Source of the DNA: Ectopseudomonas composti | GTDB taxonomy: Bacteria; Pseudomonadota; Gammaproteobacteria; Pseudomonadales; Pseudomonadaceae | Assembly (NCBI RefSeq): GCF_001567565.1 | Contig: NZ_LSSW01000024.1 | Coordinates: forward strand, 62,001 to 126,000 | Length of the DNA stretch: 64,000 bases | Direction: 5' to 3' | Part shown: piece after piece, positions 1-7,537 of the stretch | Layout of the letters: each line of letters opens with the position of its first letter | How positions within the stretch are numbered: position 1 is the stretch's first letter | The notes under the pieces: generated by a model | The model's database searches: none | What the model was told of the DNA's origin: nothing | The model's input: only the letters and a program-made list of their open reading frames with translations | Translations under genes and position numbers: made by a program

Positions 1-141
1 AGCAGCCAGCGCAGGCCAGGCAAGGCAAGGCGCAACCACCAGCGGTCTCAACTCAGACGACGGCTGGCCCGAAAAAGCGCGGTGTACGAGTTGTACATGA
101 GCACTTTCAGGCTGATTCCACGCAGCCTGGCCGAACGCAGC
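1..141 (-). repeat. Divergent copy of a long Pseudomonas intergenic repeat
   Basis: Read on the minus strand, this stretch resembles the element at 4407-4535. The shared order of motifs is TGCGYTCGGCCA, GCTGCGT, CAGSCTKAAA, TGCTCAT, ACTCGTA or GCTCGTA, GCGCTTT, and a GCCTGGCCTG end. The window starts inside it, so the outer boundary is not visible. It contains no ORF with coding character. The function is unknown; such elements are common between genes in pseudomonads. Confidence 0.55.
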
Positions 142-202
142 AATTTGTAAATATCCTCCGACAGAGCGCCACCTACGCTGCTCTTGCATAAAAGGAATCG
201 CG

Positions 203-583
203 ATGCGCTCGATCCCGCTATCCCTGCTGGTCACCCTGCTGCTGAGCTGCGCGTCGCTACAGGCAGAAGAAGAACTCGCCCAGCCACAGGCTCCGGCGGC
301 AAGCGTCGACAATCAGCGCCAGGAACTGGAGCAACGTCTGGCGCAAAGCGAGCAACTGCGCAACGAGCAACAAGAGAGCAGTACCGTGCAACTGCAACGC
401 CTGCGCCAGGAAAACCAGCGTTTGCGTGTGCAACTCAAGGAAAGCCAGGCACAGAGCCAGCCGCGACTGCTTAGCGAGGAGCAGACCTGGTTTGCCCTCG
501 GCGCTGCCCTGAGCCTGGTCTCGGTGGTGTTCGGCGCCCTGCTGCGCGGTCGCCGCAAGACCCGCCGCGAGTGGATCAACTGA
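203..583 (+). CDS. Small secreted/membrane coiled-coil protein of unknown function
   Basis: This 126-residue protein has an N-terminal signal sequence (hydrophobic core about residues 5-18, ending ASLQAEE). A Gln/Glu-rich coiled coil follows at about residues 35-85, then one hydrophobic segment at about 97-113 and a basic tail (RGRRKTRREW). The architecture recalls the coiled coil plus C-terminal membrane anchor of YgiM-type SH3 proteins, but no SH3 domain is present. The ATG is preceded by AAGGA at a good distance. It ends 3 bases before the cpxR ATG, so the two are very probably cotranscribed, which hints at an envelope-related role. I do not recognise a specific function. Confidence 0.75.
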   Translation: MRSIPLSLLVTLLLSCASLQAEEELAQPQAPAASVDNQRQELEQRLAQSEQLRNEQQESSTVQLQRLRQENQRLRVQLKESQAQSQPRLLSEEQTWFALGAALSLVSVVFGALLRGRRKTRREWIN

Positions 584-586
584 GCC

Positions 587-1264
587 ATGAGCCGCCTGCT
601 GCTGATCGATGATGACCAGGAACTCTGCGAGCTGCTGGCCAGCTGGCTGACCCAGGAGGGCTTTCAGGTCACCGCCTGCCACGAGGCTGCGGGGGCCCGC
701 CAGGCCCTCCTCACGCAGGCACCTGACGCCGTGGTGCTCGATGTGATGCTGCCGGACGGCAGCGGCCTGGAGTTGCTCAAGCAGCTACGCGGCGAGCATC
801 CGGAGCTGCCAGTGCTGATGCTCTCCGCCCGCGGCGAGCCGCTGGACCGCATCCTCGGGCTGGAGCTGGGCGCCGATGACTATCTGGCCAAGCCCTGTGA
901 TCCGCGCGAGCTGACCGCGCGTCTGCGGGCCGTGCTGCGCCGCACCGCGCCCGCACCGGCCAGCAGCCAGCTGCAGCTGGGCGACCTCAGCTTCAGCCCC
1001 AATCGCGGCGTGGTCAGCATCGGCGAGCACGACATCCCCCTGACACTCTCCGAAAGCCGTTTGCTCGAAGCCCTGCTGCAGCAACCGGGCGAGCCGGTGG
1101 ACAAACAGGCCCTGGCGCAACTGGCGCTGGGCCGTAAGCTGACGCTCTACGACCGTAGCCTGGACATGCACGTGAGTAACCTGCGCAAGAAGCTCGGCCC
1201 GCACCCTGACGGTCGCCCGCGCATTCTCGCCCTGCGCGGGCGTGGCTACTACTACGCGCAGTGA
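587..1264 (+). CDS. cpxR: Response regulator CpxR, OmpR family
   Basis: This 225-residue protein has a receiver domain followed by an OmpR/PhoB winged helix. The acidic pocket is D8-D9-D10, the phosphoacceptor is D52 (VVLDVMLP), the switch residue is S80 and the conserved lysine is K102 (YLAKP). The C-terminal half carries the winged-helix signature DMHVSNLRKKLG and RGRGYYY. Length and gene order (regulator, Spy/CpxP-like protein, kinase) match the Pseudomonas CpxR locus, which responds to envelope stress and in P. aeruginosa affects efflux-pump expression (family knowledge). A candidate CpxR box lies just downstream, in front of the next gene. Confidence 0.85.
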   Translation: MSRLLLIDDDQELCELLASWLTQEGFQVTACHEAAGARQALLTQAPDAVVLDVMLPDGSGLELLKQLRGEHPELPVLMLSARGEPLDRILGLELGADDYLAKPCDPRELTARLRAVLRRTAPAPASSQLQLGDLSFSPNRGVVSIGEHDIPLTLSESRLLEALLQQPGEPVDKQALAQLALGRKLTLYDRSLDMHVSNLRKKLGPHPDGRPRILALRGRGYYYAQ

Positions 1265-1303
1265 GCACACCTGCGTGCAGCGTAAATAAGCCGCAACATC
1301 GTC

Positions 1304-1319
1304 TTTACCCAAGCTTTAC
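1304..1319 (-). promoter_or_regulatory. Candidate CpxR box
   Basis: On the minus strand this reads GTAAA-N6-GTAAA, the spaced direct repeat known as the CpxR recognition site in enterobacteria and reported with similar spacing in Pseudomonas. A third GTAAA is at 1282-1286 on the plus strand. The box lies about 33-48 bases upstream of a CATAAT (1352-1357) that could be the -10 of the Spy/CpxP-like gene, a suitable place for an activator. Binding is inferred from sequence only. Confidence 0.6.
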
Positions 1320-1401
1320 CCACGCCTGACTGCCCTTGACCTTGACCGCCGCATAATGAGCCCATCCGGTCGTTACCGGTTTCGAGACAAGGAGAATCCC
1401 C

Positions 1402-1809
1402 ATGCGCAAGACCCTCACCGCCCTGCTGCTCGCTGCCACGCTGCCGACTCTGGCCTTCGCCATGCCCGAGGCAGGCCCACGCCACCATGAGCGCGACCAC
1501 GGCATGTTCAAGGAGCTCAACCTGAGCCAGGAGCAGCGCCAGGAATTCCGCAAACTGATGGGCGAGCAGATGAAGACCCATCGCGACATCACCAAGCGCT
1601 ACCTGGACAAGCTGCCGGAAGCCGAGAAACAGGCCATGAAGAAGGAGTTGGACAAGGCCCGCGCCGATCAGCACAAGGCGCTGCGTGACCTGCTCAACCC
1701 CGAGCAGCAGAAAGCCTTCGACGAGCACCAGAAGAAAATGCAGGCCCGTCGCGCCGAGATGGCCGAGTTCAAGGCCTGGAAGGCCGAGAAGGACAGCAAG
1801 ACCAACTGA
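1402..1809 (+). CDS. Spy/CpxP-family periplasmic stress protein
   Basis: This 135-residue protein has a signal peptide (MRKTLTALLLAATLPTLAFA, cleavage about residue 20) and a highly charged, helical mature part. LSQEQRQEFRKLM (about 41-53) and LLNPEQQKAFDEHQ (about 95-108) are the two LTxxQ-like motifs of the Spy/CpxP family. These cradle-shaped periplasmic proteins act as chaperones or as feedback inhibitors of the Cpx sensor. The gene lies between the regulator and kinase genes, behind its own candidate CpxR box, so it is probably a Cpx output and feedback element. The ATG has an AAGGAG Shine-Dalgarno. Confidence 0.85.
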   Translation: MRKTLTALLLAATLPTLAFAMPEAGPRHHERDHGMFKELNLSQEQRQEFRKLMGEQMKTHRDITKRYLDKLPEAEKQAMKKELDKARADQHKALRDLLNPEQQKAFDEHQKKMQARRAEMAEFKAWKAEKDSKTN

Positions 1810-1826
1810 TCCACTCTCTTTGACCC

Positions 1827-1857
1827 GCCGCCGCGCTCTCCGAGCCCGGCGGCTTTT
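1827..1857 (+). terminator. Hairpin with TTTT between the Spy-like gene and cpxS
   Basis: GCCGCCG (1827-1833) pairs with CGGCGGC (1847-1853) and is followed by TTTT. The stem is short and the T run weak, so it is more likely a partial terminator that lowers kinase expression relative to the periplasmic protein than a full stop. Confidence 0.45.
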
Positions 1858-1872
1858 GCATGAGGAATCACC

Positions 1873-3201
1873 GTGCGTTCATTGTTCTGGCGCATTCTGG
1901 CGAGTTTCTGGCTGGCCATCGCCCTGGTCGCAGGCCTGTCGCTGCTGCTCGGGCGCGCGCTCAACCAGGACGCCTGGATCCTGAGCCTGCACCCAGGCCT
2001 GGACGGCCTCGACAGCAAATGGGTCAAGCGCTACGAGGAGCAGGGGCCGGCAGCCGCACAGGACTTCCTCGAGCAACGCAAGCGTAAGTACCGCATCGAC
2101 ACCCAGGTACTTGGCGAGAGCGGCCAGCAACTGGTCAAAGGCACCTTCCCATCACGCGCAGCAGCCTTCGAGGCCCGTCACGGCGATGACCGGCGCCTGC
2201 CATGGCGCCGCCTGACGGCCGAATACACCAGCCCGGAAAGCGGCGAAAGCTACCTGTTCATCTACCGGATCCCACACCCGGAGCTGGCAGCCTGGCACCG
2301 TGGCAGCCTGTTCTGGCCACTCAGTGCTATCGCCATCGCCCTGGTGGTACTGACGCTGTTCAGCCTGATGCTGACGCTGTCGATCACCCGTCCGCTGGAT
2401 CGCCTGCGCGGTGCCGTGCATGACCTCGGCCAGACCGCCTACCAGCAGAACAGCCTGGCTCGCCTGGCCACCCGCCGCGATGAACTGGGCCTGCTGGCCA
2501 AGGACTTCAACCGCATGGGCGAGCGCCTGCAGGGCTTGATCGGCAGCCAGCGCCAGTTGCTGCGCGATGTGTCTCACGAGTTGCGCTCGCCCCTGGCACG
2601 CCTGCGCATCGCTCTGGCCCTGGCCGAGCGCGCCGATGCGGCGGAACGGGAAAAACTCTGGCCACGGCTAAGCCAGGAATGCGATCGGCTGGAAACGCTG
2701 ATCAGTGAAATTCTTGCCCTGGCCCGTCTGGATGCAGACCCGGGCGCAGCACAAAGCGTCGACCTGAGCGCCTTGATCGACAACCTTCAGGACGACGCGC
2801 GTCTGACCGCCCCGCAACAACGACTGCAGATCGATCTCGACCCCGGGGCACGCCTGGAAGGCTGGCCGGAGATGCTGGAACGCGCACTGGACAACCTGCT
2901 ACGCAACGCCTTTCGCTTCAGTCCGGCGGATCGACCGGTCATCATCAGCGTGCAGCGCCAGGGATCGGATGTCGCACTGAGCGTGCGCGACCATGGCCCG
3001 GGCGTAGCCAGCGAGCACCTGCAACAGTTGGGTGAACCCTTCTTTCGCGCGCCCGGCCAGAGCAATTCCGGCCACGGCCTCGGGCTGGCCATCGCCCGCA
3101 GGGCCGCTCAACGCCATGGTGGCGAGCTGCTGCTGGCCAACCATCCTGAGGGCGGCTTCATCGCCACGCTCAGCCTGCCGGCCACACAGCAGGCAGGCTG
3201 A
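1873..3201 (+). CDS. cpxS: Sensor histidine kinase CpxS (CpxA-like)
   Basis: This 442-residue inner-membrane kinase starts at a GTG preceded by GAGGAA (1862-1867). It has a transmembrane helix at about residues 7-29, a periplasmic region to about 145, and a second helix at about 150-172. A HAMP domain follows, then a HisKA domain with phosphorylatable H235 (VSHELRSPLARLR), then a HATPase_c domain with N box (LLRNAFRF), G1 (VRDHGPGV) and G2 (GHGLGLAIARR). It is the cognate kinase of the regulator at 587-1264 and senses envelope stress, probably modulated by the periplasmic protein encoded just upstream. Confidence 0.85.
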   Translation: MRSLFWRILASFWLAIALVAGLSLLLGRALNQDAWILSLHPGLDGLDSKWVKRYEEQGPAAAQDFLEQRKRKYRIDTQVLGESGQQLVKGTFPSRAAAFEARHGDDRRLPWRRLTAEYTSPESGESYLFIYRIPHPELAAWHRGSLFWPLSAIAIALVVLTLFSLMLTLSITRPLDRLRGAVHDLGQTAYQQNSLARLATRRDELGLLAKDFNRMGERLQGLIGSQRQLLRDVSHELRSPLARLRIALALAERADAAEREKLWPRLSQECDRLETLISEILALARLDADPGAAQSVDLSALIDNLQDDARLTAPQQRLQIDLDPGARLEGWPEMLERALDNLLRNAFRFSPADRPVIISVQRQGSDVALSVRDHGPGVASEHLQQLGEPFFRAPGQSNSGHGLGLAIARRAAQRHGGELLLANHPEGGFIATLSLPATQQAG

Positions 3202-3213
3202 AGCGCTATTCGC

Positions 3214-3774
3214 TCAGCCCTGCCAGGCGCTGACGAAGTCCTCGACGAGCACTTGCGGGGCACGGCGCAACTCACGTTCCGGCGTGCCGAGATAGAGATA
3301 GGCAATGACCTGCTCGTCCGCAGCCAGGCCCAGGCCTTTGCCCACATGGGCGTTGTAGGCCATGTCTCCGGTACGCCAGACCGCCCCGATACCCTGGGCA
3401 TGCGCCGCCAGCAGGATGCCGTGAGCCGCACAGCCAGCCGCGATCACCTGCTCGGACGCAGGCACCTTGGGATGCGCCTGAACGCGGGCGATCACCACCA
3501 CCAGCAATGGTGCGCGCAGTGGCATGCCACGCGCCTTGTTCAGCGCCTCGGGCGACACCTGGGCATCGGCCACCTGCAGGGCCTCGGCGAACAACTCGCC
3601 CATGCGCTCACGCGCCTGGCCCTCGACCGTCAGAAAACGCCAGGGCCGCAGTTGACCATGATCAGGGGCACGTAGAGCGGCACGAAACAGCAGATCACGC
3701 TGCGCGGCATCCGGAGCCGGTTCGACCAGCCGAGGAACGGAAACACGGTTGAGCAGAGCGTCGAGAGCCTCCAT
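3214..3774 (-). CDS. YdjA-like NAD(P)H nitroreductase
   Basis: This 186-residue protein is of the short FMN-dependent nitroreductase type represented by E. coli YdjA. The start (MEALDALLNR) is chosen because GGAGG lies just upstream; an in-frame extension adds 17 residues without family similarity. Family hallmarks are the N-terminal RAALRAPDHGQLRPWRF stretch (FMN phosphate and isoalloxazine contacts) and the C-terminal IAYLYLGTPE. Such proteins are usually dimeric flavoproteins of unclear natural substrate. It is convergent with cpxS, which ends 12 bases away. Confidence 0.85.
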   Translation of the reverse strand: MEALDALLNRVSVPRLVEPAPDAAQRDLLFRAALRAPDHGQLRPWRFLTVEGQARERMGELFAEALQVADAQVSPEALNKARGMPLRAPLLVVVIARVQAHPKVPASEQVIAAGCAAHGILLAAHAQGIGAVWRTGDMAYNAHVGKGLGLAADEQVIAYLYLGTPERELRRAPQVLVEDFVSAWQG

Positions 3775-3877
3775 CGGCCACCTCCAAAAACAAAGAAGGT
3801 GCATTCTCAATGCTGCAAGCCGCACGCCGCAAGCTGAGTAATGAACGCAGCGGATGTCAGAAGCCCGTCAAGCCGCA

Positions 3878-3922
3878 GCCCGGATGCAATCCCGATTGCC
3901 GGCCTCGGATTGCATCCGGGCC
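3878..3922. repeat. REP-type palindrome (CCCGGATGCAATCC family)
   Basis: CCCGGATGCAATCC and its reverse complement GGATTGCATCCGGG flank a short loop and form a near-perfect hairpin. Related copies are at 47402-47461 (full) and 57147-57164 (half). It lies between the YkgJ gene and the nitroreductase gene. Confidence 0.8.
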
Positions 3923-3944
3923 ACATGCCAGCCTGCAGCCACCG

Positions 3945-4316
3945 TCAGGCGACCCGATCAGGCGTGATCACCGGCTGCACCGGCGGCGTCAGCGGCGGCA
4001 GGCCATGGGCCTTGCGTGCATCGTCACAGCGCGGATTGTGCACACCGTTCTCCCAGGACGCCTCGAACTCGCGGCAACTGCTGGAACGCTGCTCGTACAT
4101 AGTGCAACGCACGCCACAGCCGACATCACCCAACAACTGGGTACAGCGCGCCGGCTTGCTCTCGGTGCCACGCATGGCAACGTAATGATGGCTGATCTGG
4201 ATGACCTGCTCGTCCGGAACGCTACCGCCCGCGGATTGGCACTCGCCCCAGAAGAAGGACACACGAAAAAACGCGCAGCAGGCGCCGCACGTGAGGCAGG
4301 GATTAGCTTCGGACAT
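3945..4316 (-). CDS. YkgJ-family cysteine-cluster protein
   Basis: This 123-residue protein has eight or more cysteines: CLTCGACC near the N-terminus, then single cysteines at about 26, 58, 67, 71, 81 and 97. The CxxCxxCC opening and CxxYExRSSSCREF centre define the YkgJ/CxxCxxCC family, thought to bind zinc or an Fe-S cluster. No enzymatic role is established. The start codon is ATG (MSEANPC); upstream spacing to a ribosome site is modest. Confidence 0.8.
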   Translation of the reverse strand: MSEANPCLTCGACCAFFRVSFFWGECQSAGGSVPDEQVIQISHHYVAMRGTESKPARCTQLLGDVGCGVRCTMYEQRSSSCREFEASWENGVHNPRCDDARKAHGLPPLTPPVQPVITPDRVA

Positions 4317-4406
4317 TTGAGGAGAACTCGGAAACCGGCGGACGCCGGCAACTGGCGGCTATTCTATGCTTGGTCATGCGCTTGTAAAGCCCCCTCACCG
4401 GGCTCG

Positions 4407-4535
4407 TGTGAAAACTACTGCGCTCGGCCATGCTGCGTTAAAAACAGGCTTAAAATGCTCATTTACAGCTCGTAAACTGCGCTTTCTCGCTTGTTCTTGC
4501 CTGGCCTGACCTTCGCTCGTCACGTTTTCATACAG
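4407..4535 (+). repeat. Long intergenic repeat with terminal inverted repeats
   Basis: This element of about 129 bases is bounded by TGAAAAC (4409-4415) and GTTTTCA (4524-4530), perfect inverted ends. The inside holds the motif series seen on the minus strand at 1-141. It contains no gene and sits directly upstream of the trkH promoter. Similar elements recur in Pseudomonas genomes; their origin and role are not known to me. Confidence 0.6.
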
Positions 4536-4549
4536 CCCGGATGCGGCGG

Positions 4550-4577
4550 TTTACAGCCGCCCGTCCGCGGGTAGAAT
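4550..4577 (+). promoter_or_regulatory. Sigma-70 type promoter for the trkH pair
   Basis: TTTACA (4550-4555) and TAGAAT (4572-4577) are separated by 16 bases, each matching the consensus at five of six positions. The start codon is about 33 bases beyond the -10. Confidence 0.55.
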
Positions 4578-4610
4578 GGCGCACTTTTACAATCCGCCAG
4601 AGCCCTCTAC

Positions 4611-6065
4611 ATGGCCTTGCCGACGCTGCGCATCATCGGTTTCATCATCGGCATATTTCTCATTACCCTGGCGCTCAGCATGGGCATCCCCATGTTGACG
4701 CTGCTGATCTTCGAACACCCGGAAGATCTCAGTGCCTTTCTCTGGTCCGGCATGATCACCCTGATCGCCGGCCTTGCGCTGGTGATACCCGGCCGCCCGG
4801 AGAATGCCCAGCTACGCCCGCGTGACATGTACCTGCTGACGACCGGCAGCTGGACCGTGGTTTGCGCCTTCGCCGCGCTGCCGCTGATGCTGATCGCGCA
4901 CATCAGTTACACCGACGCCATCTTCGAAACCATGTCCGGCATCACCACCACCGGCTCCACCGTGCTGGTGGGCCTGGACAGCATGTCACCCGGTATTTTG
5001 ATCTGGCGCTCGATGCTGCAGTGGCTCGGCGGCATAGGTTTCATCGGCATGGCCGTGGCGATTTTGCCGCTGCTGCGCGTCGGTGGCATGCGCCTGTTCC
5101 AGACCGAGTCGTCGGACTGGGGCGAGAAGGTGATGCCGCGCTCGCACATGGCCGCCAAGTACCTGTTGCTGATCTACCTCGCCCTGACCCTGCTGGGTTT
5201 CCTGGCATTCTGGGCGGCGGGCATGAGCCCCTTCGACGCCATCAACCACTCCATGTCAGCGATTTCCACCGGCGGCTTCTCCACCTCTGACTCGTCCCTG
5301 GCACACTGGTCGCAACCGGCCGTGCATTGGACGACTGTAGCCCTGATGCTGCTCGGCGGCATGCCGTTCATGCTCTACGTGGCCTTCGTCCGCGGCAATC
5401 GTCAGGCGCTGTTCAAGGATCACCAGGTTCGCGGCTTCATCGGCTTTCTGCTGCTGACCTGGCTGGTGTTCGGCACCTGGCTGTGGATCAACTCGGAGTA
5501 CGCCTGGCTCGACGCCTTCCGCATCGTCGCGGTGAACGTCACCTCGGTGGTCACCACCACCGGCTTCGCGCTCGGCGACTACACCACCTGGGGCAGCTTC
5601 GCCATCTTGCTGTTCTTCTATCTGACCTTCGTTGGCGGCTGCTCCGGCTCAACGTCCGGTGGTTTGAAGATCTTCCGCTTTCAGGTCGCCTACGTGCTGC
5701 TCAAGGCCAACCTGATGCAGCTGGTGCACCCACGCGCGGTGATCAAGCAGCAGTACAACAACCACAATCTGGATGAAGAGATCGTTCGCTCACTGATCAC
5801 CTTCTCCTTCTTCTTCACCATCACCATCGGCGTACTGGCCCTGGCCCTGACCCTGACCGGGCTGGACTGGGTCACCGCGCTGACCGGTGCCGCCACTGCC
5901 GTCTGCAACGTCGGCCCCGGCCTTGGCCCGATCATCGGCCCGGCCGGCAACTTCTCCAGCCTGCCGGATTCGGCCAAGTGGCTGCTCAGTGCCGGCATGC
6001 TGCTCGGCCGCCTGGAAATTCTGACCGTGCTGGTGCTGATCACCCGCAGTTTCTGGAAACACTGA
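4611..6065 (+). CDS. trkH: TrkH-type potassium uptake channel, first tandem copy
   Basis: This 484-residue polytopic inner-membrane protein is the K+-translocating subunit of Trk. The four pore loops with selectivity glycines are visible: SGITTTGSTV (about 108), SAISTGGFST (about 220), VVTTTGFALG (about 315) and NVGPGLGP (about 435). KIFRFQVAYVLLKANL and HPRAVIKQQYN are typical cytoplasmic stretches. TrkH needs a TrkA-type NAD-binding ring protein, which is not encoded in the window. The gene is followed after 3 bases by a paralogue of identical length, so the two form an operon and arose by tandem duplication. Confidence 0.9.
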   Translation: MALPTLRIIGFIIGIFLITLALSMGIPMLTLLIFEHPEDLSAFLWSGMITLIAGLALVIPGRPENAQLRPRDMYLLTTGSWTVVCAFAALPLMLIAHISYTDAIFETMSGITTTGSTVLVGLDSMSPGILIWRSMLQWLGGIGFIGMAVAILPLLRVGGMRLFQTESSDWGEKVMPRSHMAAKYLLLIYLALTLLGFLAFWAAGMSPFDAINHSMSAISTGGFSTSDSSLAHWSQPAVHWTTVALMLLGGMPFMLYVAFVRGNRQALFKDHQVRGFIGFLLLTWLVFGTWLWINSEYAWLDAFRIVAVNVTSVVTTTGFALGDYTTWGSFAILLFFYLTFVGGCSGSTSGGLKIFRFQVAYVLLKANLMQLVHPRAVIKQQYNNHNLDEEIVRSLITFSFFFTITIGVLALALTLTGLDWVTALTGAATAVCNVGPGLGPIIGPAGNFSSLPDSAKWLLSAGMLLGRLEILTVLVLITRSFWKH

Positions 6066-6068
6066 CCG

Positions 6069-7523
6069 ATGCCTCTAGCCAGTCTGCGCATCCTTGCCTT
6101 CATCAACGGCATCTTCCTCGTCACCCTGGCGCTGAGCATGCTGGTGCCGGTCATCACCTTGCTGATCTTCGAACAGCCGCAGGGCATCGATGCCTTTCTC
6201 TGGTCGAGCCTGATCACCGCAATCGTCGGCGTCGCCATGATCGCCCAGGGCCGGCCCCAGCAGACGCAACTGCGCCCACGCGACATGTACATGCTGACGG
6301 TGTCGAGCTGGGTAATGGTGTCGATCTTCGCGGCGCTGCCGTTCATCTTCGCCGAACGCGCGAGCGTTACCGACGCCTATTTCGAAAGCATGTCCGGCAT
6401 CACCGCCACCGGCGCCACGATATTCAGCGGCCTCGACCACATGTCTCCCGGCACCCTGATCTGGCGCTCGCTGCTGCACTGGCTGGGCGGTATCGGCTTC
6501 ATCGGCATGGCCGTGGCGATCCTGCCGATCCTGCGTATCGGTGGCATGCGCCTGTTCCAGACCGAGTCGTCGGATCGCTCGGAAAAGGTCATGCCGCGCT
6601 CGCACATGGTCGCCAAGTACATGGTGCTGGCCTACGTCGGCCTCAGCGCATTCGCCGTTCTGGCCTTCTGGTTGGCGGGGATGGGGTTGTTCGACTCGAT
6701 CAACCACGCCATGTCGGCGATCGCCACCGGAGGCTTCTCCACCTCGGACTCGTCACTGGGCAAATGGGAGCAGCCAGCGATCCACTGGGTCGCCATCGTG
6801 GTGATGGTGCTCGGCAGCTTGCCCTTCGTGCTCTATGTCAGCGCCCTGCGCGGCAACTACCGCGCACTGTTTCGCGATGCGCAGGTACATGGGTTCCTGT
6901 TGTTGCTGGTGGGCAGCTGGTTCGTCCTGGCTGGCTGGAAATGGCTCACCACCGATCTGTATTGGCTCGATGCGCTGCGCCTGGTCGCAGTGAACATCAC
7001 CTCGATCATGACCACCACCGGCTTTGCCGTAGGCGATTACCACCTGTGGGGCCCGTTCGCCAGCATGATGTTCTTCTACCTAGGCTTCGTCGGCGGCTGC
7101 TCCGGCTCCACCGCCGGCGGCCTGAAGATCTTCCGCTTCCAGGTTGCCTACATCCTGCTCAAGGCCAACCTCAAGCAGCTAATCCACCCACGCGCGGTGA
7201 TCAAGCAGCAGTACAACCGCCACCGTCTGGATGAAGACATTGTCCGCTCGATCCTGGCCTTCGCCTTCTTCTACACCATCACCATCGCCAGCCTCGCACT
7301 GGCCGTGGCCATGTGTGGGGTGGACTGGATCACCGCCCTGACCGGTGCTGCGGCGATGGTTTCCGGTGTCGGCCCCGGCATGGGCGAGATGGTCGGCCCC
7401 GCCGGCAACTATGCCGCGATTCCCGACATGGCCAAATGGTTGCTGAGTTTCGGCATGCTGCTCGGCCGCCTGGAAATCCTCACCGTGCTGGTGCTACTGT
7501 TCCCGGCCTTCTGGCGCCATTGA
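6069..7523 (+). CDS. trkH: TrkH-type potassium uptake channel, second tandem copy
   Basis: This 484-residue protein is collinear with the upstream copy. It shares long identical blocks such as MRLFQTESSD, VMPRSHM and KIFRFQVAY. Its pore loops are SGITATGATI, SAIATGGFST, IMTTTGFAVG and GVGPGMGE. Differences in the first loop (TAT for TTT) and the last (GMGEMVGP for GLGPIIGP) may alter gating or affinity. Both copies appear intact. It could form homodimers or mixed dimers with the first copy, since Trk channels are dimeric. Confidence 0.88.
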   Translation: MPLASLRILAFINGIFLVTLALSMLVPVITLLIFEQPQGIDAFLWSSLITAIVGVAMIAQGRPQQTQLRPRDMYMLTVSSWVMVSIFAALPFIFAERASVTDAYFESMSGITATGATIFSGLDHMSPGTLIWRSLLHWLGGIGFIGMAVAILPILRIGGMRLFQTESSDRSEKVMPRSHMVAKYMVLAYVGLSAFAVLAFWLAGMGLFDSINHAMSAIATGGFSTSDSSLGKWEQPAIHWVAIVVMVLGSLPFVLYVSALRGNYRALFRDAQVHGFLLLLVGSWFVLAGWKWLTTDLYWLDALRLVAVNITSIMTTTGFAVGDYHLWGPFASMMFFYLGFVGGCSGSTAGGLKIFRFQVAYILLKANLKQLIHPRAVIKQQYNRHRLDEDIVRSILAFAFFYTITIASLALAVAMCGVDWITALTGAAAMVSGVGPGMGEMVGPAGNYAAIPDMAKWLLSFGMLLGRLEILTVLVLLFPAFWRH

Positions 7524-7537
7524 TCGACAGCTGAAGC

